A stretch of DNA of 64,000 bases from Heliocidaris erythrogramma (Eukaryota; Echinodermata; Echinoidea; Camarodonta; Echinometridae): positions 1,116,001-1,180,000 of the forward strand of contig CM046859.1 of assembly GCA_025617745.1 (NCBI GenBank), in the 5' to 3' direction. A program made the translations under genes and the position numbers. Under the pieces are notes generated by a model, which worked only from the letters and a program-made list of their open reading frames with translations, did no database searches and was not told where the DNA came from. Below are positions 1-13,200 of this stretch, one piece after another; position 1 is the stretch's first letter; each line of letters begins with the position of its first letter.

Positions 1-350
1 TTCCGTCGTGCTAATCTTTTCAATTTTTCAACTTATTCCAAAATTGTGCCTGCTCCGCCCCGCTTCGTAAGAAGAAGATCCCGTTTATACCACTTATTAT
101 AACAAAAAGAAGTTTAAGTAACATTTACATTCCCTTAATTACGATTGTGCCCCCCCCCCCCCCTGCTTCATAGCAAGAAGATCCCGGTTATGCTATACAT
201 TATTATCAAAAGAGATGTGTAAAAAAATTGATCCCTCACTACGCTTGCTCGCCTAATCAATATTAACATTCCCTTAAATACGATTGTGCCCTCCCAGCCC
301 CTTGCCAAGAAGATTCCGTTTATGCTACCAATTTTTTTCAACGAAAAGTA
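1..350. repeat. Three irregular copies of an about 100-140-bp unit
   Basis: The block ATTGTGCC, a C-rich stretch, (A)AGAAGATCCCG and TTTAT recurs from 43, 144 and 283, with ACATTCCCTTAA(T/A)TACG before the second and third. The repeat likely continues upstream of the window. Confidence 0.6.
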
Positions 351-351
351 T

Positions 352-365
352 CAGTGGCGGATCTA

Positions 366-398
<33 letters not shown>

Positions 399-406
399 GG
401 GGGGGA
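352..406 (+). repeat. Transposon-terminus-like CAGTGGCGGATCTAC with poly-G
   Basis: CAGTGGCGGATCTACG followed by 31 consecutive G (367-397). CAG(G/T)GGCGGAT(C) next to a G run is a common terminus of dispersed elements in invertebrate genomes. A related inverted end is at 2021-2035. Confidence 0.45.
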
Positions 407-1215
407 GTGATTGTTGGTGACTTTTGTGCAGTGGTGTTTGAAAAAGTTAGGTGTATGACTGCCAAGATTCTACACACGAAGTATAGTCATGTCGCTATGA
501 GTGCGTTAAACCTTATTTTCAGTCAGATATTATTGAAAAAGCGATGTAGTTAAAATTAGTTGTTACGTTGCGACTTGGTGGTCTATGAAGTATAATCTTT
601 GTCAAGTCAGAGACAAGAAATTGATTCGGACGCGGAGCCTGGGTTCATTGTGATTGTCTCACTCTCAAATTAAACTTTTGAAGCGGACAATTTTTAGAAT
701 TGAAATGTTCTAATTTAAATATGTGCAGGGCCGGGTTGCTTCAACTTCTTAAGAACATTTTTTTTTTCTGCTGGTAATGGAATGTAAAGATAGAATGATA
801 GAAAATGATTTATGAATAGATCAGTCATAAGTTATCAAGATCTGAATTAAAATAGTCAATAATAGAGGCTGGTATTTTATGCCGGTCCGTCGAATGCATG
901 GTAAAATCACTTTAAATTAAAATGCAGAGCATGCTACTATCACATAACACACACACATACAAAAGTCACATACGAAAGTCACAGGACCTGCAATAGCAAT
1001 GAAAAAGTATCCATTAATATCACATTTTACTTTTTTAGCATTTTAATCGGCGGTCCCACTAACTTTAATCTGAAAATTTGCATACTTTACGCATGTCCGT
1101 AAGGAAAATGGGTTCCAAAAACCGAGCTGTATTTCAAGAAATTTTCAGTTTTCAATCAGGATGTTTCGTGTGTCAGAATCTTTGCATTTATTTTGTTCCT
1201 TTTCTTCTCATGCAG
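407..1215. other. Upstream flank, no gene seen
   Basis: AT-rich unique sequence with a short CA run near 946. I see no convincing TATA box, initiator or coding exon. A 5'UTR exon of CAAP1 may lie here or further upstream. Confidence 0.4.
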
Positions 1216-1255
1216 ACAGAAAGAGGTGGTAGCAGTATGGCTGAAGCTAAACAAG
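1216..1255 (+). CDS. CAAP1: CAAP1 exon 1 (start codon exon)
   Basis: The ATG is at 1237-1239 and encodes MAEAKQ before an AAG|GTGTGT donor; the last base starts a split Asp codon completed in exon 2. A pyrimidine-rich tract and TGCAG precede 1216, which looks like a 3' splice site, so an upstream 5'UTR exon probably exists. No in-frame stop separates the acceptor from the ATG (TERGGSS is open), so the methionine could be internal if an upstream coding exon lies outside what I can recognise. I chose this ATG because it is the only one in frame in this exon. Confidence 0.6.
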
Positions 1256-4200
1256 GTGTGTTTACTTTTTCATCAATACAACACTTATCTTGATTTTCTA
1301 CTCTATTCATTTTTAATACTTAGCTGCATGAAGATTTCAGTTGTAAAGTTAGAGTCTTTTAACGGGCATTGTGCTTGACACTTGGCAAACGCAAGGTATG
1401 CCAGCAGTGAACTGTATCAGAGAAGGAGGAGCACCTGAGAAGAAGGAAGAAAGAAAAAGGAGGAGAAAAAGAAGGAGGAGGAAGAGGAGAAGAAACTAGA
1501 AAGAGAAGAAGAAAAGAAGGAGGAAGAGGAGGAGAAGAAGAAGATTATCTGATTATGGTGTAATGATGATGATGATGAATCCAGGCTGAGAAGTTGTAGA
1601 GCAACCATTTCAAGTTGCATAATTATGTTTGCTACTGGTGGATGACTTGATTAAGGGGCTTTAAAGTGTTTTTAAGATAAAATTAAGAATGAAGTTCATA
1701 TTTAGTTTTTGTTTTCTCCTTCTTCATGCTCGATGTACCCTGCACAAATCCTTCCTAATCCTTATAGCATCTCAAGACCCAAGACTAGCTGTATTGGCTA
1801 TTGGTTATCCCTGATAACTTTGTGCAATTATGAGTGGCAATTTTATGTACAATAGTGGCTGGTAATAATGCAATTGTGGCTGGTAATCAGGCACTGATCC
1901 AGAGTTTTTGTCTGACAAAGTATGCCCCCGGACCCCCTAGATGGCCGTTTGGCTTCATCAAACGGAGGGTTCCTCTGTGTGCGCCCCCTTTCGGAAATGC
2001 GCTCCCCCTTTCTGAAAATCCTGTATCCGTCCCTGGTAATTGTAAACTGTGTCTTTATTACAGATATGTTACCTGATTCTACACAAGGTGAAACTCCTGA
2101 TCAGAAGAAAGGAACTAAAAGAAAAGGATCTAAGGATGGAAAGAAAAAGAAAAAGGTCGCCAAGAAGAAGGTAAGACTTCAATGAAAAAAAATTGTTTGT
2201 GTATGTGCATACATCAGTAACAAAAAGAGAAAGAAATGATTTAAGAAATTGTTTCAAGCAGCACTGCTTAAAACAACGGAATATCTTTTAGAAAATGTTA
2301 TCCACCATCATTTTCCATTTTGGAGTTTTTCCATTTTGTTTGTTCTGGACCAATTAGTTACTATGTGACAAGCCTCCATTAGCACATTCATTTTCATTTA
2401 CCAGTTGAAATAATTTCTTTTTTTAGTAACCGTATGCTGTTCTTAATTCTTAATTAAAGAACACAAATGATATTAACTCTTCCAGTGCCGATGGCACGTA
2501 TATGTGCCTGATATACTTGTCATTTTCATTCACCAATTGCTCGGCCACAGGTGGTCAATGTATATCAAAATTTTGAGCATAAATGAAGCATTGTAAATGT
2601 ATGATTATAATTATATGCTACCACAGAAATTTTCAGAGAAAATTGCAATTTAAAAAAAAAATACCTTATTTTAACATTAAACAATAGTAAACAAATGAGA
2701 ATTCAAAAAATAGTGGACAAAAAAGAAACTCAAATATAATTTTCAATAATTCTTATGCATAAAGTTGGGTAAAGTAATAATGATTGGTATCATAAGAAAT
2801 GATAATAAATTTCCTACAAGTTATGTACACAATATTTTGTGAAATATTAGATGGTTGAAGAGATGCAGACATTTGAAAAGTAAGCATTGATCACATTTTG
2901 GTAAAATTTTAAAAGGAGCTACATGTAAACCCCTTGGCACAGTAACTCTTTATTTGCCATGGATTAAAACCCTAGACTGCCATATTGTATGGAGTATATT
3001 ATATACGTGAACACTGAACGTGTGCCAAAATTCAAATCTGGCAGCCCCTATTCCATGGCTTAATAAGATTGTATTGGTAGTTTTCTTATTATTTTCTTCT
3101 TATTTTTTAACTTCTGCTTTTTTGGGGGTCCAGTCAAAGGTCACAGGGAAAAGCAAGACAAAGAGCAGCCACGGAAGTGACTTGGATTCTGATTTGGATT
3201 TGAACAAGGAGAAACAACCTCTTGAATTTTATCTTAATGACAGAGAAGATTTGATCAATGAAGCATTCAAAGCAGTCCAGGGACTTCAGCTTACTAACAT
3301 GGTACCCGATATACTCAAGGTAAAGACGTAGAATACAAATGAAAGTAATTTAAAATTTGGGGTTCATTTGCAATTTGTCATGGCCAAGGTTTGGTTTTGT
3401 CTTCACTCCCTACTGTCAAGGATGTATTGGCTTGTTCTATGGATTTCCTTCCAAAAGTGTGAGAGAAAGTTGGCTTTTTGACCAAATTATTAATATTGCA
3501 AAAAGAATAACGGAACTTTGTATGGACAAATGGAAAATTGATTTTGAAAGTTTTGTTGAATATATGTCAATAGAAGAAAATCTTGAGCCTAGTTAACTTC
3601 AATACTTCAAAGAAAAATATTTACCTTGGAAGGATATTATTTTTAAAATGGCAGAACTACATTACAAAATATTTAGCAGTCTTTGAGTGATGATACAAAT
3701 GAATGGAGAAACTTCACATTTTAGTGATGGCAATGAAAGCAGCCCATTAATGCATCAGGGGAGCGTTTCAGCAAGTGTCTTGTCAGTGATTTTTACAGAC
3801 AAATTTTCTCTCAGCCAATCAGATGCAAGGATTTCAGGAGCTTATAACAGTTATCGGTAAAAATCACTGACAAAAACACTTGATGAAACGCTCCCCAGGT
3901 AAGACTTTTATCAGTTTCCTTTTGCTTAAAGTAGATATTCAAAGAAAATCACAAATATGGCAATTAATGTATCACTAGAAACTGGGAAGCTTACAGATGG
4001 CAATCGTATAAGTTTTATGTCAACTGCGTATCTGATGATTATAAAAACAACACAAATAAAAGCTCTTCTCAGCATCTGGAATATCCGAGGATTCGCCAGA
4101 AATATAGCGATGTTTTGATGTCGTCACACTCGGGATCGATCCTGCTTAAGCAGACGACGTCCTATAATGAATGAACGTAATTGCAATGCAATTATTTATC

Positions 4201-7200
4201 AAATTATAAAGAGTTTGATGTATTTAAACATGACCTTATTTCACACCATTATAAAGGGAAAGTGAAACGGATTCTGATAGCTAAAACCGTTTGATTGTAA
4301 ATACACAGGAGAAGGGTCAATGATCAATGAAATAAACCCCACTTTCAAATTGAAAAGCCCTCCAAATAATAGCAGGATGGTATTCGTTCCCTCTTGAAAC
4401 GCCGAACATGCCGCGGTGCAAGCAGCTGAAAATACAATGGCGTCTTATTTTGTTTACAAGTGACTGATTCCTTTATTTTTTTAACGCTGCATTTTTCATC
4501 AAAATAATACCATACACGAAGTTAAGAGTGAGGCAACAGACTAAAATTAAGACTGACGCTAGCGAAGGAAGAGAAATAAGTGAAGAGGAGATGACAAAAT
4601 AGGCTCTGAAAAATGTGTAAGATGTTATGGGACATCGTCTGCTTAGACAGGACTGGTCCATGGTGTGTCGTCACATATCTCAGCAGCGTTCGAGGAGCTC
4701 TTCAGCTGCTATATCGGGGGCTGTATTTTACCGTTTTATAATTGATAATAATCATTACTTCAAATGTTTCCAAGCGTTGAATTTGGATAACCTTGTTTAA
4801 TTTATGCCATCTATGCAATAATAAGTATTAAGCCAATATTTAAAATCATCAGAGTTCTACTTTTGCTTAACACCGTTTACTATATGTATGACACGATGTT
4901 ACTTAAAGATAAAGTTGAGTTCTGGTCATGTGATTACATTTCAAAAGACCTGCCTCAAGCAATTGGGAAAGGTTGATCATGTCTCCATAGGAATTGGTGT
5001 ATACTGTGATAATTTGGAATCATCAAAATGATATGGAATTGACCCAATATCACTGAAAAGCACATGCACTGCACACAAATGGGTATGTGGGACTGCAAAC
5101 GCATGTGGGATGAATGTTCGGCCCGAACACGTAATCTATTTCTCGTCATATTTTGAATATTAGGGCATTTGAAGAGCAATCTTTATCAGGGGACATTTCT
5201 ACCATGATGTTCTTCAAAACTGAAGCGCACAATTAATTTTTCACCTTTCCCAGAACTCAACCTTCTATTCAAGGTGTGGTAGTCTACATATATATATGCA
5301 TATGCTGTACTCTTAACATACATGTATGTATGCCTTTGTATTTGACACCTTATGGAAATTCCTTCTCGTTGTTATTTTGTATTTGATTTGTACTTCTTGA
5401 GTAAACTCTTTGTCATTGATCCTGTTTCTCCAATGAAATTTTGCAACTAATAATAATACTACACCCATATATATCTAGTTAAACTATTCCAAGGCACGTG
5501 ATACACGATGTTAATTAGGTGCATCCCATTTTTTGCCAAACCTTAAATTAAACCTCACTGTTCATTTCCCCGTCTTTGCTTGTATTTTCAGTATGTTCCA
5601 TTAGATGAGCTGAAGCGTCTTTGTCTGAACCAGTTGGAAGGCATGTCAAGAAAGAGGATCAGACATATCATTCAAGGTAATAGAGGGTTAGCACTGGGGA
5701 GCGTTTCATCAAGCGTTTTGTCAGTGATTTTTACCGACAACTGTTCTAAGCTACTGAAATCCTTGCATCTGATTGGCCGAGAACAAATTTGTCGGTCAAA
5801 ATCACTGACAAAACGCTTGATGAAACGCTCCCCTGATAGATAGAAACCCCTAGCAAATTTAAAACTTTAAATGACTTCATTGTAATACACTCCAAATTTC
5901 AGTATCTGATAACACTCATACATGTAGGAGTGATTATCTGCTAAGGTGTCTTGATGAGCACACAGTTACATACCTGCCAGCTGTCCCTATTCAACAGGGA
6001 CCATCCCGATTTTTGGTAAAGAAAGAGCCACTTCTAGCACTGTGTCCCTATTTTTGCAAAAATCTTTCTGTAGTAATAATGTATAGGAAAGTGAGAAATG
6101 TGCCTATTTTCAGCTGCTGCCTTGTCATTTGTCCCTTTTTCTTGGGTTTCAGGGTTGGCAGGTCTGATGATGTCACATGAGGACCCTCTGTAGCATTCTG
6201 AACATTTACCTCCCACTCCTCATCCCCCTTCCCCTTCCCCTCCCCCTCCCCCCTCCCCCTTACCCTCTTGTGAATACTACCATCTATTTGTGAGTAATTT
6301 TCCTATGGAGGTAGTTGACCAGGGATTATAGTCAAGCAGAGCTGCCAAGCAGTACGATTTACCGTATTTGTTACGGAATTCAGACACAAATACGAAAGTA
6401 CGGATTTCCCCTCTAAACTACGGATTTGAAGAAATCTGATTATGCACTATCCGTCTTATATGTTGCGCACATGTATTTGTTATCACTCATACTTTCACAC
6501 TCATATTGTATTATTTTCGCTGTTCCCGAAACTCCGCACTGTGTATGTACCTAAAGTGTGTACAGAAAAGAGACTGCGAACGTACTTTCACCGCCCACCG
6601 CCCACGCAAAATTCTAGCTCAAGCTATGAGCTCAAGCGCTAGCGGTGCGGCTGCTCTTACAAACCGAGGCGTTGGGCGAAGCCGGCCAGCCTAGCCCGCG
6701 GGCGGCGCGGCGTGGCTGCCGCTCGGTGTAAGGCGGCAGTATGTGGAGCTGCCCCGTAGTGGAATCGAAAGAATGAATAGGGAACGTGAGTTTTTAGCTG
6801 GTTTTTATGTTTCTAGATCTAGATAATTATCCTATTCCCAATGATAATTATTGGGGGTGTCATAAAGAGTAATTTTAGGACATTTGTAGATCTAACTTTC
6901 ACAATTTTGGTGGCAGTTGCAGTTTAAAAATTTGATATTTGGTGACTTGCACAAAATTACGGATTTCATCGCCAACATGCGACTTTTCAGCTTGGCATGT
7001 ACGGAAGAGCTTGGCCAGAGGTTGGCAGCTCTGGTGAAGGGTTTAATTGTCATAGAAACATATTACATGATATGATTTTCATCCATAAAAGTGTAAAAGC
7101 CAATTTTACTGTCGAGCTGATCTTATATCTAACCTGGCTTATGAAAAACTTTGTGATCGAACCTCAGTTATTTTGTATTTCCTCAACTCACTCTTAACTG

Positions 7201-10200
7201 TAAATTAAATTGTATACTATTAGATGATCTCTGTGTGAATTCATCTCTTCCCCCAAATAGGAACAGAGATGCTATCATCATCAGATTCAGATGAATCGGC
7301 CCCAGATGATATAGGAGCTGTCACCATGACAACCGCATCAGTTGAAGCTGATGGTACTATGACGGCAGAGGAAGAGAAGAAAGATGGAGCAGAGATGGAA
7401 ATGTGTGTAGATAGCACTGTCAAACCTGTTACACACCCTCATATTGACTCACAGGTACTACTATACCATCAACATACAGTTACGTAGCTTAACGCAACAA
7501 AGTGGCACGAAAAGACGCGTCCGGAACACATACGGCAAAATATGTAATAATAATAACGGTTTCTTATAAAGCGTTTTACCAGAAACAACTGACCAAAGCG
7601 CTTACATTATTATTATTTCCGCGGTCACTGGATTCACGGACTCGTCCGCACACTACAGTGCACAAACTCCACTCCCTGGAAAGCATTCCAGCCAGTCACC
7701 CTTTTACAGGCGCACACGTGCTGATCAAATCACACTGACCTTCGCATCCTGCGAGGTACCCATTTAGCACTTTGGTGTGCTGTGCTGGGTTACGACCTTG
7801 GCATCACCAGTCGAGTGTTCAAACCACTCGACTAGGACACCTCTACATATAGATATTGGTGAATTAAAGTTGTAATTTGACTTAAATAATGACAGTTTTG
7901 GTAATATTAAGCATAATCAAGGAAGTAGAGGTATTTTTACCTTCTCTGTGGCTTAATGATATGTTACTCTACCTTAGTACAATAAAATTATGATTTTCAA
8001 CAATATACATTTTGCGATCCAGATGCATCTTGTCGTACCACTACATATGGCTAAGCTACCTTATACAGATTGAAACAGATTGATTATGCTCTATTTGCTT
8101 TGTGACATTTCATATTTCATAATCGATCAATATTCTAGGCATACTAGACGTATTAAGGCAATTCAGTGCAAGAGTCCAATACAACTCAAGTGTTTATCCA
8201 TTTATTTCATCCAAATATTAAAAATCGTTTCATATGACCAATGATTGATTTTTTTCTCTGGTATCACTACCATTTGTCACTGGGTGTATCAAGAGATTTC
8301 TTCTTTTTGCACGTAATCACTCATTAACAATTGCAATATCTAAACAATCATTTATGTTTGTCAAGCCAGTTCATTAATATTTCACATTTTATGGAAACAA
8401 GTCACAATATAAGTATTAAACCAAAGAAAGGTAATGCCTGTTGATTAGATTGCTTTCAACATCTAGTTTTCCACCAAATATTTGAATAGCTAACATAACT
8501 AGTTTCAGTTACTAATAGCCAGACTCTCTTCCTGAAGCACAGAAAGGAATACCAATGCTTTTATGCTATTGAGGATATTTTAAGAGAGAGTAGGCATGAT
8601 ACCAGTTTGTAAGTTTGTAAGCTACTGGAAAGAAAATGTTCATAGGTCACATGTATATCTGTTATTGAATCCTAGAAAGCTGAAGAAGAGAGTAAGGTGG
8701 AGGACATTGATGGTGTTCCCGTGGAGGTTGATGTAAACATTGAAGAACTAGCATTTGGGAAAGCAGGAGTCCAACGTGGATCCAGTACGGCGAAGACTAG
8801 ATGTGGAGATGGTGCATCTAATACTAAGCCTTCAAAGGATGATAGTAGAAATAATAGTAAAGGTGAAAATAATGCTAGAATTAATTTGTAAACAGATTTT
8901 TAGACGTTACTCCCAGTGTTAAAGATTGTATGCTCGATCTGTAATGATCAAGCATACAATCTTTAACATACGATCTTTAACGCTGGGAGTAACGCCTAAA
9001 AGTTTGTTTACAAATTAAAATTCCTCCCATTAAGCTTCTTCATTTACTAATGCTAAAATTGCTAGCAGTTCATTCATTTTCCAGTTTATGTGATATCAAT
9101 GCTACCTGTATGGATCATCAGTAAATAACCAATCACTGCTACCTGTATTTGGATCATCAGTAAACAACCAATCTGATGCATGTTCATTGTAAAATCACTC
9201 TTATTTTATTCTCAAGTGAAAACCTTGTACCCTAGCTTGTTATATTAAAGTAGAAATTCGTATTGCATTTCAATCACAATACAGCGATGTTCGGACAAGC
9301 TGTATACGTAAGAGTTCCACAGCCAGCCGTGTGTGAATGAGTGATTGATCTAGTAGCAAACTGGACCAATATTTTTGTGGTACTAGTTTCGGGCATATAG
9401 GCCTAATTTCACGATCATAGCAAATAATAGATATATTAAAAAATAAAAACAATAATACGCACATATTGCTAGAATGAAAACAAACATTTTATTTGCTATG
9501 ATCGTGATATTAGGCCTATAATATATCCCACTAGTAGCATGAAAATATTTCCAGCCTGCAACTCGATATATATACTAACGGCACACAGCTCTCTGCCCCG
9601 TACGTATGCAGCTTGTCCGAATATAGCTGGGATGTGATCGAAATGCGTCATGAAAATGTTAAAATTGAGATAATTACGTAGGATAAAGAAGAAAAATACC
9701 TCAGAAAGCTGTCGTTAATATATTGCTTGAATGAAAACAAAAATTTAATTCACTATGATAGTGATATTAGCCCTATATCATGCCCAAAACTACCATGAAA
9801 ATGTTACCAACCTGCTACTGGATCACTCACTCACTCATACAGCTATGTTCCTGTATGTATACTACAGGTGCAGCTTGTTCAACATCGCTGCATTGCGATC
9901 AAAACACATCACAAAAATGTTAAAATTTAGATACATACAGAGGATAAAGAAGAGAAGAAACCCGTCGTTCAGGCTTTATTGTGTGCAAGCTATATTGCAG
10001 AAGTGGCGAAAAACGCATAAACAGTGTAAATGCAAATTTCACGAGCAATGATATTGTCGCAGAAGCACATTCGTGACTACTTTTCATCGGTTATCCTTCC
10101 CCATTGCTTCTTTCCAAAAGTACTATCTTCACTGTGCTTATTTCACCTTACCACTTTTGTACTTTTGTGTCAGTGCTTGATAATAGAATCAATTTATTCT

Positions 10201-13200
10201 TGGGGTTTTAAGCTGTTTGATGATATATAAATGTAAATTATGAAGAAAATGTATGAATATCTACTTTATAGATAAAAAAAAAGGGTAGGTACACATTGTT
10301 TAGAAAGGGAAACACAATTTGCCAAGCCTTCTCAATCACCCTCTTTGTGCCTCATAGCTTCATGACCCCCCCCCCCCCCTTTTTTTTGTTTAATAATCAG
10401 GGTGAAGTCCTCCCAAAAATACCATTGAAAAGACTTGCTGCTGTATGTATGTTTGTAAAGCTTGTAGACAATTTTTAGAGAATTTGCATGATTAAACCCC
10501 CAAAACTTTGCTCACCAGTTTCTTCACCATGCTATCCGTTACAACTTTTACACTCATACATGTTTTCTTTCATTGTACATGTATAAAGTTCAACAGAGAA
10601 GTATTCTGACCAGGGGGGCGTTTCATCAAGTGTCTTGTCAGTGATTTTTTCTTGAAAAATTTGCTTTCAGCCAATAAGATGCAAGGATTTCTGTAGCTTA
10701 TAATAGTTATTGCAACTTGTATCATCCAGTCATCATAGGTTGGGAGAGTTTCGTTAAAGAATATGATCATCCTTGTTGAAGAATATACACTCCCGCCCGT
10801 CCGAAAATAAGAAGAGAAAAGAAACATAGCTCAACTTGAAGTCTTCACTCACATGATGTTTTTTTGTTTTCTCCTAGGTTCAATAGAGAAGCATTCTGAT
10901 CAAGTAACATCCAGTCGTAGATCAAGAAGTAGATCACCAAGAAGAAGGAGAAGGTATATCAAGTTTGAATTTTTTACTCGGCTTTTGACGCATGATCTAT
11001 GAATGTTTCCTTCACTGATTAGTTGTTTTTTTTTAAGCCATCATATGGTTCATTTGACAATCCTATAAAACCAACAGCGAACCTAGAAAAGTTCTGTTTG
11101 TTGAAGTTTTTTTGTTGATTTGTAATCGTAAGTGGTCACTTAACAATTTCAGCTTTGTTGCCCAAGGGGCAACCTTGAGCGATTTGCATAATTTGCATAT
11201 GTGACCCGCCGCCTCAAAACCTACAATAAGTCGCACGGACCACAACGTAGCAAACAGCCCAAAATAGTAAATTTGCTTGGATCATTCGATTTTCTGTTTT
11301 TGATAGAAATGGGTAGTTTCATTATCATTCTATCATGTCTCAAGTTTGTGAGTCGTAATTCGACTTAGAAATATGTTTTTGGGGCATTTTAAAATGACTC
11401 CTTTTTTTTTTCACCTGTCTAGCTAATGAATGTTTGGAGAGCTTTTGTAATACTTTCATTCAATGCCAAATTACTACTTTACCTCCAAAGGTATTAAATT
11501 GATTTTTGGAGTGAGTAATGAATAGGTCCTCCTGGAGCAGTGTGCCAAAATTCAGCCTAATCTGATAATCCCTTCATACCGGTTGCTATGGCCATTTGAA
11601 TACCCAGTTTTACTTGGGCACACACAGAGAGCGAAGGTTTAGCACTCTTTTGTTCCGAACTTAAATGACCATTTTCTCTGAATAGGAGTTATTGATTGCT
11701 GGTTACATACTGATTCTAAATGTGATATTTAAAGGTGTTATCATTGAGTAAACTAGGCAAGTGATATACCATTGGAAAGCCGAGAATCTCTACTTTCAGA
11801 AAATGTATAAAACAAATAAATAATTTGGCAACTTATTGTAGGTTTTGAGGCGTCGGGTCACATATCTAAATCCAATGTTTTGTTTATCTTATGCAATGTA
11901 ACCTGTGATTCAACGAACAGGTTATGACAGGTTTCACTGCCCAAGATTAACAACACTTTTAGCATTGGGTGCAGTGTGCACATAGTGGGTAAGATGTCAT
12001 GGGCTGTTTAGCATTGGGTGCAGTGTGCACATAGTGGGTAAGATGTCTTGGGCTGTTTAGCATTGGGTGCAGTGTGCACATAGTGGGTAAGATGTCATGG
12101 GCTGTTTAGCATTGGGTGCAGTGCGCACATAGTGCGTAAGATGTCATGGGCTGTTTAGCATTGGGTGCAGTGTGCACATAGTGGGTAAGATGTCATGGGC
12201 TGTTTAGCATTGGGTGCAGTGCGCACATAGTGCGTAAGATGTCTTGGGCTGTTTAGCATTGGGTATAGTGCGTAAGATGTCTTGGGCTGTTTAGCATTGG
12301 GTGCAGTGCGCACATAGTGTGTAAGATGTCATGGGCTGTTTAGCATTGGGTGCAGTGCGCACATAGTGTGTAAGTTGTTGTGGGCTGTTTAGCATTGCCT
12401 ATACATGTGGCCATTTGGATTTATGAAAATTATGCAAAAGTTGCTTTTTGGGCAACAAAGCTAAAATTGTTGGGAGACAACATGGGATCAAATCCACATA
12501 AAAACTCTCCAATGGAAAGAACTTTTCTAGGTTCATAAAATGTCAAGACGACTATATGAATAGAAATATAAGACAGCTTTACAACTGTTCACAAAATAAA
12601 ATTTCTTGTACTGTGTTTCTCAAGCTGGATAGTTCCTGTTAGGTGCAATCCAAAGTTTTTGTTAAGTTGATGGAAATCGTAATTTGTCTCACACAAGGTA
12701 TATTGTATAATACATCCTTTTATTGGCTATTTCAAGAAAAACAACTAATGATATTAGAAAGCTGCATAGGATTTTTTTCTTCACAAGACATATTAAAATA
12801 TTTTAATGTAACTAAAGCCCGGCGCACACTGCACGATCTGACTACGATGCGATTTTAGGAAAAGTTGTTATAACATTTGATATGAACCTTGAAACGTAAA
12901 ATCTTCTTGATCAAAGTTCCGAATAGTAGTATGAATACTAAAATCGAAATTCCGGGCAACTGCAAGCCCCCGTGTAGGAATAAAAGCGAATTCAATTCCA
13001 AATCGTAGTGACGTCATACCAATCTTGCGATCGACTAAGATTTGAAGCCGATTTGGCCTTTACTCTAACCAGAAGAATTGCAGTTAACCGAAATTTCGAT
13101 ATTAGTATTTGTATCATTATTCCGAACTTCAAATGAGATAATTTCAATTTTTAAAACTTGCACAGTTAATGCAAACTACAATTTGTTCAAAAATCGGGTC

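Larger units (their letters stand above)
11079..12535. mobile_element. Outer element of a nested insertion (intron 7)
   Basis: GAACCTAGAAAAGTTCT at the left and AGAACTTTTCTAGGTTC at the right, plus inner mirrored blocks (AATTTCAGCTTTGTTGCCC against GGGCAACAAAGCTAAAATT). It encloses another inverted-repeat element (11201-11861) and a minisatellite (11958-12405). Confidence 0.75.

Noticed and set aside
1421-1548. Extra coding exon with Lys/Glu-rich product in intron 1
   Set aside because: Exons 1 and 2 join in phase without it, the tract is simple polypurine sequence, and the reading frames contain stops or lack paired splice sites.
3357-3596. 79-residue frame just after exon 3
   Set aside because: The exon 3 to exon 4 join is in phase and conserved, so this is intron sequence; no homology recognised.
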